Shown: one piece after another, positions 18,186-29,431 of the stretch
How positions within the stretch are numbered: the stretch's first letter is position 1
Layout of the letters: each line of letters opens with the position of its first letter
Assembly: GCF_007677875.1 (NCBI RefSeq)
Contig: NZ_VEDO01000009.1
Location: 1-64,000, forward strand
Reading direction: 5' to 3'
Length of the DNA: 64,000 nucleotides
Source: Variovorax boronicumulans
Lineage (GTDB): Bacteria; Pseudomonadota; Gammaproteobacteria; Burkholderiales; Burkholderiaceae_C
Notes under the pieces: model-generated
The model's database searches: none
What the model was told of the DNA's origin: nothing
The model's input: the letters and a program-made list of their open reading frames with translations, nothing else
Position numbers and translations under genes: made by a program

Positions 18186-19024
18186 AGGCGCTGTACGAGG
18201 TGGCGGCGCCGGCCAAGCTCAACCTGTTTCTGCACATCACGGGCCGCCGACCGGACGGTTATCACCTGCTGCAGTCGGTCTTCATGCTGATCGACTGGCA
18301 CGACACGCTGCATTTCGATCTGCGCACCGACGGTCAGCTCAGCCGCGAGGACCTCGGCCCCGCCCTGCCCGCCGACGACCTCACGCTGCGTGCTGCGCGC
18401 GCCCTGCAGCAGGCCAGCGGCACTTCGCTGGGTGCGCACATCGGCGTGCTCAAGCGCGTGCCTGCACAGGCGGGCATGGGCGGCGGCTCGTCGGACGCCG
18501 CCAGCTGCCTGCTCGCGCTGAACCGCCTGTGGGATCTGAATTTCGACCTGCAGCAACTCGCGGCCATCGGGCTGAAGCTCGGTGCCGATGTGCCCTTCTT
18601 CCTCTACGGTCGCAACGCCTGGGTTGAAGGCATCGGCGAGTCGATGCAGACGGTGGACATTCCGCCCGCCCGATTCCTCGTGGTCAAGCCGCCGCAAGGA
18701 TTGGAGACTGCAAAAATTTTTGGGTCCGCTTCGTTGAAGCGCGATTCGGATCGTGCTATAGTCGATGGCTTCGCTGCACAGCCCTTTTACTTCGGTAAAA
18801 ACGACTTGCAAGACGTCGCTCAAGCACTGAGTACGGATGTCGCAGATGCCCTCCAATGGCTCTCGGCACACGGAAAAAATGGCAGAATGACGGGTTCTGG
18901 AAGCGCAGTGTTTGCACTCTGGGATCGCGACGATCAACCGATCGCGCCGCAGGGGTGGCAAGTACGGATTTGCAGCAACATGGAAGTTCATCCTTTGGCG
19001 GGGTGGGCATCCGGAGACAATTGA
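18182..19024 (+). CDS. ispE: 4-diphosphocytidyl-2-C-methyl-D-erythritol kinase
   Basis: GHMP kinase of the MEP isoprenoid pathway, 280 aa. The N-terminal APAKLNLFLHITGRRPDGYH holds the active-site lysine and CDP-ME contacts, and the ATP loop AGMGGGSSDAA is intact, as is the C-terminal MTGSGSAVF. Start at 18182 overlaps the lolB stop. The segment around 18710-18900 is noticeably lower in G+C than the rest of the gene, but the frame stays open and family motifs continue. tRNA-Gln follows 30 bp later. Confidence 0.97.
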   Translation: MKALYEVAAPAKLNLFLHITGRRPDGYHLLQSVFMLIDWHDTLHFDLRTDGQLSREDLGPALPADDLTLRAARALQQASGTSLGAHIGVLKRVPAQAGMGGGSSDAASCLLALNRLWDLNFDLQQLAAIGLKLGADVPFFLYGRNAWVEGIGESMQTVDIPPARFLVVKPPQGLETAKIFGSASLKRDSDRAIVDGFAAQPFYFGKNDLQDVAQALSTDVADALQWLSAHGKNGRMTGSGSAVFALWDRDDQPIAPQGWQVRICSNMEVHPLAGWASGDN

Positions 19025-19054
19025 GCGGTGAACGGCATTGCCGGACACCTGTGT

Positions 19055-19131
19055 AGGGGAGTCGCCAAGTTGGTTAAGGCACTGGATTTTGATTCCAGCA
19101 TGCGAAGGTTCGAATCCTTCTTCCCCTGCCA
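19055..19131 (+). tRNA. tRNA-Gln (TTG anticodon)
   Basis: Complete cloverleaf: acceptor AGGGGAG/TTCCCCT, D arm, anticodon stem CTGGA/TCCAG with loop TTTTGAT (anticodon TTG), T arm GAAGG-TTCGAAT-CCTTC, discriminator G73 and encoded CCA. It sits between ispE and prs, a conserved position in Burkholderiales, and is followed directly by an intrinsic terminator. Confidence 0.96.
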
Positions 19132-19141
19132 CCTGACAAGC

Positions 19142-19169
19142 CGGGCCTGATACAGGCCCGCTGTTTTTT
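19142..19169 (+). terminator. Intrinsic terminator after tRNA-Gln
   Basis: CGGGCCTG-ATA-CAGGCCCG is an 8-bp perfect stem with a 3-nt loop, followed 3 nt later by six T residues. It should end the ispE/tRNA transcript and isolate prs. Confidence 0.9.
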
Positions 19170-19196
19170 CTGGCGCAATTTCTGCCGAGGCACGTG

Positions 19197-20171
19197 ATGC
19201 AGGCCCTCCATCCCGATTTCATGATCTTCACCGGCAACGCCAATCCCGGTCTGGCGGCCGAGATCGCGCATCACCTGGGCATCACGCTCGGTGCAGCCAG
19301 CGTCGGCCGCTTCTCCGACGGCGAGGTCACGGTCGAGATCAACCAGAATGTCCGCGCCCGGGACGTGTTCGTCGTGCAAAGCACCTGCGCGCCGACCAAC
19401 GACAACCTCATGGAACTGCTGATCATGGTCGACGCGCTCAAGCGCGCCTCGGCCGAACGCATCAGCGCCGTGATCCCCTACTTCGGCTACGCCCGCCAGG
19501 ACCGCCGCCCGCGTTCGGCGCGCGTGCCGATCACGGCCAAGGTCGTCGCCAACATGCTGCAGTCCGCCGGCGTCGACCGCGTGCTGACCATGGATCTGCA
19601 CGCCGACCAGATCCAGGGCTTCTTCGACATCCCCGTCGACAACATCTACGCTTCGCCCGTGCTGCTGGGCGACCTGCGCCAGAAGAACTACGAAGACCTG
19701 ATCGTGGTCTCGCCCGACGTGGGCGGCGTGGTGCGCGCACGCGCGCTGGCCAAGCAGCTTGGCTGCGACATGGCCATCATCGACAAGCGCCGGCCCAAGG
19801 CCAACGTCAGCGAAGTCATGCACGTGATCGGCGAGATCGACGGCCGCAACTGCGTGATCATGGACGACATGATCGACACCGCCGGCACGCTGGTGAAGGC
19901 GGCCGAAGTGCTCAAGGAGCGCGGCGCCAAGAAGGTCTACGCCTATTGCACGCACCCGATCTTCTCGGGCCCGGCCATCGAGCGCATCGCGCAGGGCTCG
20001 GCGCTGGACGAAGTCGTCGTCACCAACACCATCCCGCTCAGCGAATCCGCCGCGGGCTGCAAGAAGATCCGCCAACTCACCGTGGCGCCGCTGATCGCCG
20101 AGACGATCCAGCGCATTGCCAAGGGCGAGTCGGTCATGAGTCTGTTCTCGGAGCAGGACAACCTGTTCTGA
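19197..20171 (+). CDS. prs: Ribose-phosphate pyrophosphokinase (PRPP synthetase)
   Basis: Makes PRPP from ribose 5-phosphate and ATP for nucleotide, His and Trp synthesis, 324 aa. The ATP region (GRFSDGE, then [15 protein letters not shown]), the [17 protein letters not shown] block, and the PRPP loop [13 protein letters not shown] are all intact. ATG 19197 is chosen over the adjacent GTG 19194 because GAGG lies 7 bp upstream of the ATG. The gene is bracketed by terminators on both sides, so it is probably monocistronic with its own promoter. Confidence 0.98.
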   Translation: MQALHPDFMIFTGNANPGLAAEIAHHLGITLGAASVGRFSDGEVTVEINQNVRARDVFVVQSTCAPTNDNLMELLIMVDALKRASAERISAVIPYFGYARQDRRPRSARVPITAKVVANMLQSAGVDRVLTMDLHADQIQGFFDIPVDNIYASPVLLGDLRQKNYEDLIVVSPDVGGVVRARALAKQLGCDMAIIDKRRPKANVSEVMHVIGEIDGRNCVIMDDMIDTAGTLVKAAEVLKERGAKKVYAYCTHPIFSGPAIERIAQGSALDEVVVTNTIPLSESAAGCKKIRQLTVAPLIAETIQRIAKGESVMSLFSEQDNLF

Positions 20172-20189
20172 GCCGGGAACATCAAGCGG

Positions 20190-20224
20190 ACGCCGCCTCG
20201 CCCTCGCGCGTGGCGGCGTTTTTT
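20190..20224 (+). terminator. Intrinsic terminator after prs
   Basis: ACGCCGCC (20190-20197) pairs with GGCGGCGT (20212-20219), and the stem runs into six T residues. It separates prs from rplY. Confidence 0.9.
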
Positions 20225-20271
20225 CAACGGGAGCGCAGGCTGGTCGCGGCCCGTTCCAACAGGAGTTCACC

Positions 20272-20901
20272 ATGAAATTCGTCGCTTTCGAGCGCGCCAA
20301 GCAGGGTACGGGTGCGAGCCGCCGTCTGCGCATCACGGGCAAGACGCCCGGCATCGTCTATGGCGGTTCCGGCGAGCCCCAGCTCATCGAGCTGGACCAC
20401 AACGCACTGTGGCACGCCCTCAAGAAGGAAGCCTTCCACTCCTCCGTGCTGGAGATGGAACTGGGCGGCCAGGTCAGCAAGGTCCTGCTGCGTGACGTGC
20501 AAATGCACCCGTTCCGCCAGCTGGTGCTGCACATCGACTTCCAGCGCGTCGATGCCAAGACCCGCCTGAACAAGAAGGTGCCCGTGCACTTCAAGGGCCA
20601 GGAAGAGTCCGACGCCGTCAAGCTGGACCAGAACCTGGTCAACCACGTGACGACCGAACTCGAACTGAACAGCCTGCCGGCCGACCTGCCCGAGTTCATC
20701 GAAGTCGACCTGTCGGGCCTGAAGAACAACGGCACCGTCACGCTCGCCGACATCAAGCTGCCCAAGGGCGTGAAGTGGGTCAGCCACGGCCGCAAGGCCC
20801 CGGTGCTGGCTTCGGCCACGGCGCCCGTGGTCGAAGAGGAAGTGGCACCGGTGGCAGCCGCCCCGGCCGCTGCTCCGGCCAAGGGCAAGGGCAAGAAGTA
20901 A
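20272..20901 (+). CDS. rplY: 50S ribosomal protein L25/general stress protein Ctc
   Basis: 5S-rRNA-binding ribosomal protein, long CTC/TL5 form of 209 aa, twice the length of E. coli L25 (about 94 aa). The N-terminal L25 domain (about residues 1-90) is followed by the C-terminal beta domain containing [11 protein letters not shown] and [18 protein letters not shown]. The tail is a low-complexity Ala/Pro/Lys stretch ending in KGKGKK. AGGAG sits just upstream of the start. Bounded by terminators. Confidence 0.97.
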   Translation: MKFVAFERAKQGTGASRRLRITGKTPGIVYGGSGEPQLIELDHNALWHALKKEAFHSSVLEMELGGQVSKVLLRDVQMHPFRQLVLHIDFQRVDAKTRLNKKVPVHFKGQEESDAVKLDQNLVNHVTTELELNSLPADLPEFIEVDLSGLKNNGTVTLADIKLPKGVKWVSHGRKAPVLASATAPVVEEEVAPVAAAPAAAPAKGKGKK

Positions 20902-20919
20902 GCTCTGCGCCTCGCCACG

Positions 20920-20944
20920 ACGGCCCGCCTCGGCGGGCCGTTTT
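20920..20944 (+). terminator. Intrinsic terminator after rplY
   Basis: ACGGCCCGCC pairs with GGCGGGCCGT across a 2-nt loop and leads into TTTT. The ten-base stem is very stable although the T-tract is short. Confidence 0.85.
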
Positions 20945-20972
20945 CATTTCCGCTTTCGCCGAACACCGATCC

Positions 20973-21941
20973 ATGAACATCCACGTGTCCCGCCGCAGCG
21001 TGCTCGGCGCCCTGGCCGCGCTGCCCCTCGCCAGCACAGCGCAGAGCATCCCGTCCACCGTGCGCATCGTCGTCGCCTACCCCGCTGGCGGCGTGTCCGA
21101 CGTCGTTGCACGCGCACTGGCCGACAAGCTCGCCGCACAGCTCGGCACCACCGTGATCGTCGAGAACAAGGCCGGCGCCAGCGGCAGCATCGGCATGGAC
21201 ATGGTGTCCAAGGCCGCGCCGGACGGCGCCACGCTGGGATTTTCCGCGGTCAGCCCGCTGGTGCTGAATCCGCACCTGGGCAAGTCGCCGTTCGACCCGC
21301 TCAAGGACATCGCGCCCGTGGCCAGCGTGATGGTCTCGCCCGTGGTGCTGGCCGCCACGCCGGCCTGCACCGCGCCCGACTTCAAAGCCTTGCTCGAACT
21401 CGCGCGCCAACAGCCCGGCGCCGTGCGCTGGGCCACCTCGGGCCAGGCCTCGCTGGGCCACATCATGCTGGCGCAGCTGCGCGCGGTCGCGGGCGTGGAC
21501 ATCACGCACATTCCCTACAAGGGCGGCGGCCAGCAACTCAACGATGCGCTCGGTGGTCAGTTCGAGATCCTCTCGACCAACGCCGGCCCGGCGCTCATCA
21601 ACCACATCCGCAGCGGCAAGCTGCGTCCGCTGGCCGTGGGCTCGCCCGCACGGCTGGACAGCCTGCCCCAGGTGCCCACATTGGCAGAACTCGGCGTGCC
21701 GGCAGCCAACCTGTCCTCGCAGTTCGGCATCTTCGCGCCGGCCGGGCTGCCGGCCACGCTGCTTGCGCGCTACAACACCGAGATCAACAAGGCCCTGGCC
21801 ACGCCCGACCTGCGCGCCAAGTTGCAGGCCACCGACAACCTGCCCACGGGCGGCACGGCCGCCAGCTTCGCACAGGCGATCGCGGCCGAGTACGAGGCCA
21901 ACGGCCGCATCATCCGCCAGGCCAAGATCTCGGCGGAATAA
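20973..21941 (+). CDS. Tripartite tricarboxylate transporter binding protein (Bug family)
   Basis: Periplasmic solute receptor of the TTT/Bug family, 322 aa. The signal sequence contains a Tat-like SRRSVLGAL. The body shows the family landmarks: [20 protein letters not shown] near the start, [24 protein letters not shown], and [19 protein letters not shown]. No TctA/TctB membrane genes are nearby, as is usual for orphan Bug proteins. It lies between rplY and pth, which are normally adjacent, and only 8 bp before pth, so pth may depend on its transcription. Ligand unknown; family members bind carboxylates. Confidence 0.9.
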   Translation: MNIHVSRRSVLGALAALPLASTAQSIPSTVRIVVAYPAGGVSDVVARALADKLAAQLGTTVIVENKAGASGSIGMDMVSKAAPDGATLGFSAVSPLVLNPHLGKSPFDPLKDIAPVASVMVSPVVLAATPACTAPDFKALLELARQQPGAVRWATSGQASLGHIMLAQLRAVAGVDITHIPYKGGGQQLNDALGGQFEILSTNAGPALINHIRSGKLRPLAVGSPARLDSLPQVPTLAELGVPAANLSSQFGIFAPAGLPATLLARYNTEINKALATPDLRAKLQATDNLPTGGTAASFAQAIAAEYEANGRIIRQAKISAE

Positions 21942-21949
21942 TCGCGGCC

Positions 21950-22570
21950 ATGGGGATCAAGCTCTTTGTCGGCCTGGGCAACCCGGGAGCCGAATACGAA
22001 CAGACCCGGCACAACGCCGGCTTCTGGTTCATCGACGCGCTCGCGCGCGAACTCAAGGTGGCGCTCGTTCCCGAGAAGAGCTACTTCGGGCTCGCGGCGC
22101 GCGCACAGTTCCAGGGCCAGACGCTATGGCTGCTCGAGCCGCAGACCTTCATGAACCTGTCGGGCAAGTCGGTGGCGGCGCTTGCGCGCTTCTTCAAGAT
22201 CGCGCCCGAGGAGGTGCTGGTCGCGCACGACGAGCTCGACATCGTGCCAGGCCAGGTCAAGCTCAAGCAGGGCGGCAGCCACGCCGGCCACAACGGCCTG
22301 CGCGACATCCACGCCCAGCTCGGCTCGCCCAGCTACTGGCGGCTGCGCCTGGGCATCGGCCATCCGGGCGCCAAGGACCAGGTGCTGGGCTGGGTGCTCA
22401 AGAAACCCATGGCCGAGCACCGCGACGCGATCGACGAATGCATCGAGCGTTCGGTGCGCGCGCTGCCGCTGCTGGTGGCGGGCGACTTCACGCAGGCCAT
22501 GATGCAGATCCACACCAGCAAGCCCCCGCGGCCCAAGCCGCCGCGGCAGGAGCCGCCGGCTCAGGCCTGA
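21950..22570 (+). CDS. pth: Peptidyl-tRNA hydrolase
   Basis: Recycles peptidyl-tRNA released from stalled ribosomes, 206 aa. The catalytic histidine lies in RHNAGFWF and the conserved [38 protein letters not shown] and FMNLSG motifs are present. The C-terminal tail is Pro/Lys-rich. The stop codon lies in a 10-bp palindrome TCAGGCCTGA that also supplies the stop of the convergent ferredoxin. Confidence 0.97.
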   Translation: MGIKLFVGLGNPGAEYEQTRHNAGFWFIDALARELKVALVPEKSYFGLAARAQFQGQTLWLLEPQTFMNLSGKSVAALARFFKIAPEEVLVAHDELDIVPGQVKLKQGGSHAGHNGLRDIHAQLGSPSYWRLRLGIGHPGAKDQVLGWVLKKPMAEHRDAIDECIERSVRALPLLVAGDFTQAMMQIHTSKPPRPKPPRQEPPAQA

Positions 22571-22845
22571 GGCGCTGCGCCTGACGCAGGCTCGCCCGCC
22601 TCGGCCTGCAGCCTGCGGTACTTGGCCCACAGGCTTTCCTTGCTCTCCACGAAATCCGGGTGCACCGGGATGCAGGCCACAGGGCAGATCTGCACGCACT
22701 GCGGCTCGTCGAAGTGGCCCACGCACTCGGTGCAGCGCTCGGGCGCGATCTGGTAGAACGCCTCGCCCATGGAAATGGCGTCGTTCGGGCACTCGGGCTC
22801 GCAAACATCGCAGTTGATGCACTCGTCGGTGATGGTCAGGGCCAT
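22561..22845 (-). CDS. 2[4Fe-4S] ferredoxin, YfhL type
   Basis: Small electron carrier of 94 aa. Two cysteine clusters are visible: [13 protein letters not shown] near residues 9-21 and C-x2-C-x8-C-x3-C further on, with the extra spacing of the YfhL/Azotobacter-like group. A C-terminal extension of about 35 residues ends in AAPQA. The start at 22845 is chosen because the conserved MALTITDEC opening begins there; GATAAT lies 6 nt upstream with no ribosome-binding site. Redox partners unknown. Confidence 0.93.
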   Translation of the reverse strand: MALTITDECINCDVCEPECPNDAISMGEAFYQIAPERCTECVGHFDEPQCVQICPVACIPVHPDFVESKESLWAKYRRLQAEAGEPASGAAPQA

Positions 22846-22851
22846 GGCGCG

Positions 22852-22857
22852 ATTATC
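22852..22857 (-). promoter_or_regulatory. Candidate -10 element of the ferredoxin gene (leaderless)
   Basis: GATAAT on the minus strand ends 6 nt before the ferredoxin ATG, the same spacing seen at hrcA, nadK and the TPR gene. No clear -35 hexamer. Confidence 0.35.
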
Positions 22858-22943
22858 CCGCCCCACGCAGCGCTCGCTATGATGGCGGCCGCGATGACCC
22901 GCCCCACACAAGGCCCAAGGCCCACAACATTCCGCGGCGCCCC

Positions 22944-23903
22944 ATGAGCCTGTTCCTGGCCAAGCGTTTCGCCACTCTGGTTGCCACGCTGATCGGCGCC
23001 TCCGTCATCGTCTTCCTGGTGCTCGACATCCTGCCCGGCAACGCCGCGCAGATCCTGCTCGGTCCGGATGCATCTCCCGAAGCCGTCGCTGAACTGGCCG
23101 CCAAGCTGGGCCTGGATCTGCCGGCCTGGACACGCTACTGGCAGTGGATCGAGGGCCTGCTGACGGGGCAGCTGGGCGACAGCCACGCCTACGGCTCGCC
23201 GGTGCTGGACCTGATCCTCGAGCGCCTGGCGCTGACCATGCCGCTGGCCATCCTTGCCATGCTGCTGACCACGGTGCTGGCCTTGATCGTGGGCGTCACG
23301 GCCGCATCGCGGCACAACCAGCTGGGCGACGTCGGCCTGATGGGCCTGACCCAGGTCGGCATCGCAATTCCAAACTTCTGGTTTGCCATCCTGTTGATCC
23401 TGCTGTTCTCCGTGAAGCTGCAGTGGTTCTCGGCCGGTGGCTTCGACGGTTGGGGCGAAGGCCTGGACGGCCTGTGGCAAGGCCTCAAGGCGCTGGTGTT
23501 GCCGGCTCTTTCGCTGGCCGTGGTGCAGGCCGCGATCCTTGCGCGCATCACGCGGTCGGCCGTGCTCGAGGTCATGCGCGAGGACTTCGTGCGCACCGCG
23601 CGCGCAAAGGGCCTGCGCCAGCGCGCCGTGCTCTGGGGCCATGTGCTGCGCAACGCGTTGATCCCCGTCGTCACGGTCATGGGCATGCAGTTCGCCGAAC
23701 TCATGGCCGGCACCATCGTCGTGGAGAACGTGTTCTACCTGCCGGGCCTGGGCCGGCTGATCTTCCAATCCATCGCCAACCGCGACCTGATCGTGGTGCG
23801 CAACTGCGTGATGCTGCTCGCCGCCATGGTGGTCATCGTGAACTTCGTGGTCGACCTGCTCTACGCCGTGATCGACCCGCGCCTGAAGGCCAGCGACATA
23901 TGA
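22944..23903 (+). CDS. ABC transporter permease, DppB/OppB type
   Basis: First gene of a complete peptide-type importer operon; inner-membrane permease of 319 aa. The first helix (about residues 7-31) is followed by the DILPGNAA motif and the EAA-like coupling segment ARAKGLRQRAVLWGHVLRNALIP. A TATGAT hexamer at 22878-22883 could be part of its promoter. The stop overlaps the start of the DppC partner by ATGA. Confidence 0.92.
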   Translation: MSLFLAKRFATLVATLIGASVIVFLVLDILPGNAAQILLGPDASPEAVAELAAKLGLDLPAWTRYWQWIEGLLTGQLGDSHAYGSPVLDLILERLALTMPLAILAMLLTTVLALIVGVTAASRHNQLGDVGLMGLTQVGIAIPNFWFAILLILLFSVKLQWFSAGGFDGWGEGLDGLWQGLKALVLPALSLAVVQAAILARITRSAVLEVMREDFVRTARAKGLRQRAVLWGHVLRNALIPVVTVMGMQFAELMAGTIVVENVFYLPGLGRLIFQSIANRDLIVVRNCVMLLAAMVVIVNFVVDLLYAVIDPRLKASDI

Positions 23904-24771
23904 GTGCCGCTCCGTCCACCGTTCTTCCCGCTGCCCAGGCGCCCGGCTTCTGGACGCGCGCGTTGCGCCACCGCAGCTTCGTGGTCGGCGCCGTGCTCAC
24001 GGCGCTGCTGCTGGCCGCCGCCGCGCTCTCCTACCTCTGGACGCCCTGGGCCCCGCTCGAGATGGACATGGCGAACAAGCTGCAAGGCCCCACGGCCCGC
24101 CACTGGCTGGGCACGGACGCCTTCGGCCGCGACGTGGCCTCGCTGCTGCTCGTCGGCGCGCGCGCCTCCATCCTCGTGGGGGTGATCGCGGTCGGCATCG
24201 GCCTCGTGGCCGGCACGGCGCTGGGCCTCCTGGCCGCGGCCAGGCGCGGCTGGGTCGAGGAAGCCATCATGCGGCTGGCGGACTTCTCGCTGGCCTTCCC
24301 GGCCATCCTGTCGGCCATCATGCTGACGGCCGTGTTCGGACCCGGCATCGTCAACGCCATCGTCGCCATCGGCATCTACAACATCCCGATGTTCGCGCGC
24401 ATCGCACGCGGCTCGGCCAAGGCCGTCTGGGCGCGCGAGTACGTGACGGCCGCGCGCGCCTGCGGCAAGGGCGCCTGGGCCATCACCTTCCAGCACGTGC
24501 TGCCCAACATCTCGGCCGCGCTGATCGTGCAGAGCACGATCCGCTTCGCGATCGCGATCCTGGCCGAGGCCGCCCTGTCCTACCTGGGCCTGGGAACGCA
24601 GCCGCCGCAGCCCTCCTGGGGCCGCATGCTCAGCGAGGCGCAGACCCTGATGTTCCAGCAGCCGCTGCTGGCCGTGTTCCCGGGCATGGCGATCGCGCTG
24701 GCCGTGCTGGGGCTCAACATGCTGGGCGACGGCCTGCGCGACCTGCTCGACCCGCGACTGGCCCGCGCCCG

Positions 24772-24775
<4 letters not shown>
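23900..24775 (+). CDS. ABC transporter permease, DppC/OppC type
   Basis: Second membrane subunit, 291 aa. It has the DppC signature HWLGTDAFGRDV, a coupling helix region around ARACGKGAWAITFQHVLPN, and the C-terminal LLDPRLARAR. Overlaps both its neighbours by ATGA, which argues for tight stoichiometric translation. The start at 23900 is fixed by that overlap and by family length. Confidence 0.92.
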
Positions 24776-26573
<1,798 letters not shown>

Positions 26574-26625
26574 GGTATGGTCCGGCGGTTTGTCCCGCAA
26601 GCCTTCTTTTTCGGAGAGAGATGAC

Positions 26626-28113
26626 ATGCTGAACCGCCGTACCGTCCTGACCACCAGCGCTGCCGGTGCCCTGGTTGCCGCGCTGCCGGCAGCCGCCCAG
26701 AACCGCAAGGACGCCATGGTGCTGGGCATGACGCTGGAGCCCACCGGCCTGGACCCGACCGTCAGCGCCGCGGCCTCGATCGCGGAGGTCACGCTCTACA
26801 GCATCTACGAGACGCTGACCAAGATCCAGCCCGATGGCCGCGTGGTCCCGCTGCTCGCCGAAAGCTGGGACGTCTCGCCGGACCTCAAGACCTATACCTT
26901 CCGGCTGCGCCGGGACGTCAAGTTCCACAACGGCGAGCCTTTCAACGCCCAGACCGTCAAGTTCGCGTTCGAGCGTGCGGGCGGCGAGAAGAGCACCAAC
27001 AAGGACAAGCGCACCTTCGCCAACCTCTCGGTGCAGGCGGTCGACGACTACACCGTCGTGCTGCTGAACAAGGAGATCGATCCCGACCTGCCCTTCGCGC
27101 TCGGCCAGGCCACGGCCGTCATTGTCGAACCCAAGAGCGTGGACACCAACGCCGCCAAGCCCGTGGGCACCGGCCCCTACCAGCTCGAGAGCTACAACAA
27201 GGGCTCCGCACTGTGGCTGCGCAAGTGGGCTAGCTACCGCAACCCGGCCGCGGCCAAACTCTCGCGCATCGGGTTTCGCTTCATCTCCGACCCGGCCGCC
27301 CAGGCCGCCGCACTGCTGGCCGGCGACGTGGACGCCTTCCCGCGCATTGCCACGCGCATGGTCGCGCAGTTCAAGGGCAATCCGCAGTTCCAGACCATCC
27401 TGGCCGGCTCGCGCGCCAAGACCATCGTGGCCTTCAACCACCGGCGTGGCCCGCTCAAGGATGTGCGCTTGCGCCGCGCCATCCTGGCCGCGATCGACCG
27501 CAAGGCCGTGATCGACGGCGCGGCCGACGGCTTCGGCACGCCCATCGGCAGCCACTACGTGCCCGGCGCGCCCGGTTACGTGGACACCACGGGCATCAAC
27601 CCGTTCGACCTGGAGAAGGCGAAGAAGCTCATGCTTGATGCCGGCATCAAGACGCCGATCGAGCTGACCATGACGCTGCCGCCGCCGCCGTACGCCCGCC
27701 AGGGCGGCGAGGTCATCACGGCCCAGCTGGCCAAGATCGGCATCAATGTGAAGACGCAGAACGTGGAATGGGCGCAGTGGCTGTCGGGCACCTATGGCGG
27801 CGGCTTCAACTTCGACCTGTCCATCGTCTCGCACGTCGAGCCCTTCGACCTGGGCAACTACGCCAAGCCCGACTACTACTGGGGCTACGACTCCAAGGAG
27901 TACCGCGCGCTGTACGACAAGCTCATGGCCACGGGCAACCTGGCCGAGCGCAACAAGCTGCTCGGCGACATCCAGCGTTTTCTGGCCCAAGACGCGGCCA
28001 ACGGCTTCCTGTACCAGCCGCAGTTCCCGACGATCGCGAAGAAGAACGTCAAGGGTCTGTGGACCGCCCTGCCGATCTTCGCGAACGACCTGGGCGCGCT
28101 GTCCTGGGGTTGA
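26626..28113 (+). CDS. ABC transporter substrate-binding protein, family 5
   Basis: Periplasmic receptor of the 22.9-28.1 kb importer, 495 aa. The signal sequence begins MLNRRTVLTTSAAG, with a twin arginine that makes Tat export possible, and ends at PAAAQN. The body has the family pattern LAESWDVSPDLKTYTFRLR, then VKFHNGEPF. GGAGAGAG lies upstream of the start at 26626; an ATG 5 bp earlier runs into a stop after three codons. Clearly distinct from the two tandem binding proteins at the left end. Confidence 0.92.
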   Translation: MLNRRTVLTTSAAGALVAALPAAAQNRKDAMVLGMTLEPTGLDPTVSAAASIAEVTLYSIYETLTKIQPDGRVVPLLAESWDVSPDLKTYTFRLRRDVKFHNGEPFNAQTVKFAFERAGGEKSTNKDKRTFANLSVQAVDDYTVVLLNKEIDPDLPFALGQATAVIVEPKSVDTNAAKPVGTGPYQLESYNKGSALWLRKWASYRNPAAAKLSRIGFRFISDPAAQAAALLAGDVDAFPRIATRMVAQFKGNPQFQTILAGSRAKTIVAFNHRRGPLKDVRLRRAILAAIDRKAVIDGAADGFGTPIGSHYVPGAPGYVDTTGINPFDLEKAKKLMLDAGIKTPIELTMTLPPPPYARQGGEVITAQLAKIGINVKTQNVEWAQWLSGTYGGGFNFDLSIVSHVEPFDLGNYAKPDYYWGYDSKEYRALYDKLMATGNLAERNKLLGDIQRFLAQDAANGFLYQPQFPTIAKKNVKGLWTALPIFANDLGALSWG

Positions 28114-28120
28114 GCCGGGC

Positions 28121-29431
28121 ATGAGGGGCATGCCGGTCGACAGCCTGGGCAACCCCGTCACGCTGGACGATGCGGCCCACATCGCGCGCGTCGACGATTT
28201 CGTCCAGGGGTTGCTGCGCTATGAGCCGAGGGCCGCGCGGCTGCTCGAGATCGCAGAGCAGGAGTCCGGTGCCCTGGTGCAGGCGTATGCCGCGGCACTG
28301 CAGATGTTCGCCGAAACGCCGGACGCGCCCCAGTTGGCTCTGCCGCACATCGCGCGTGCACAAGCCGCTGCCCCACGCGCGACGCCGCGCGAGCAACGCT
28401 TCGTCGCGGCCATCGCGGCCTGGGTCGCCGGCGACATCGACCGCGCCATCGCGCTGCACGCAGAGCAGTCGTCAGAGTTTCCGCGCGACCTGGTCTCCGT
28501 CAAGCTCGGCGAGTACCACCTGTTCAACCGCGGCGATGCGCCCGCCATGCTGCGTCTTGCGCGCACCGTGCTGCCGGCCGCGGGCGAGGTACCGCAGCTG
28601 CACGGCATGCTCGCCTTCGGCTGGGAACAATGCCACTACCTGCGCGAGGCCGAGGCTGCCGCGCGGCATGCGCTGGCCGGCGAACCCGGCGAGCCATGGG
28701 CCCACCACGCGCTTGCGCATGTGATGCTGACCGAGGGCCGGCTCGAAGAAGGCCAGCAGTTCCTGGCCGACATGGCGCCGCACTGGGCCGCCCTCAACTC
28801 CTTCATGCGCACGCACAACTGGTGGCACGCGGCGCTGTTCGCGATCGAGCTGGAGCGGGTCGACGATGCCTTGCGGCTCTACGACGAGCAGGTCTGGGGC
28901 GTGCTGCCCGCCTGTTCGCAGGACCAGATCAACGCCGTCTCGCTGCTGGCACGGCTGGAGCTCGCAGGTGCGCAGGTGGGGCCGCGCTGGCAGGACTTGG
29001 CGCCCTGGCTGGCGCCGCGCGTGGCCGACCAGGTGCTGGCCTTCCTGGACCTGCAGTACCTCTACGGACTTGCGCGCGCGGGCCGGCCCGAGGCCGAGCG
29101 GCTGCTGGCCAACATGGCACGGCATGCCGACGGCGACCGCACCTGGCGCGAGGTCGCCCTGCCCGCCGCGCAGGGGCTCATGGGCCATGCACGCGGCGAG
29201 CATGCCGAGGCGGCACGCGCGCTCGCCCTGGCCCTGCCGCGTCTGCGCGAGATCGGCGGCAGCCACGCGCAGCGCGACCTGTTCCAGCAGATTTACATCG
29301 ATGCGCTCGCGCGCAGCGGCCAGCTGGCCGAGGCGCAGCACCTTGTGCAGCAGCAGGCGCGGCTGCTGCCTGCCTCGCGCCGGCTGGAGCGCCAGGGCCG
29401 TTCCCTGGCACGGGCCCTGGGCATCGCCTAG
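28121..29431 (+). CDS. TTC38-like tetratricopeptide-repeat protein
   Basis: Soluble helical-repeat protein of 436 aa resembling the TTC38 family, which is shared by bacteria and animals and has no established biochemical role. Recognisable blocks are HHALAHVMLTEGRLEEG and MRTHNWWHAALFAIELER, followed by ALRLYDEQVWG. No signal peptide. It starts 7 bp after the binding-protein gene, so it is almost surely part of the ABC operon. ATGs at 28121 and 28130 are both possible. The stop overlaps the convergent ompW stop in a shared CTAG. Confidence 0.8.
   Translation: MRGMPVDSLGNPVTLDDAAHIARVDDFVQGLLRYEPRAARLLEIAEQESGALVQAYAAALQMFAETPDAPQLALPHIARAQAAAPRATPREQRFVAAIAAWVAGDIDRAIALHAEQSSEFPRDLVSVKLGEYHLFNRGDAPAMLRLARTVLPAAGEVPQLHGMLAFGWEQCHYLREAEAAARHALAGEPGEPWAHHALAHVMLTEGRLEEGQQFLADMAPHWAALNSFMRTHNWWHAALFAIELERVDDALRLYDEQVWGVLPACSQDQINAVSLLARLELAGAQVGPRWQDLAPWLAPRVADQVLAFLDLQYLYGLARAGRPEAERLLANMARHADGDRTWREVALPAAQGLMGHARGEHAEAARALALALPRLREIGGSHAQRDLFQQIYIDALARSGQLAEAQHLVQQQARLLPASRRLERQGRSLARALGIA

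Noticed and set aside
18700-18900. Low-G+C dip inside ispE as a sign of transfer or gene break
   Set aside because: The reading frame and family motifs continue through it to the normal C terminus.
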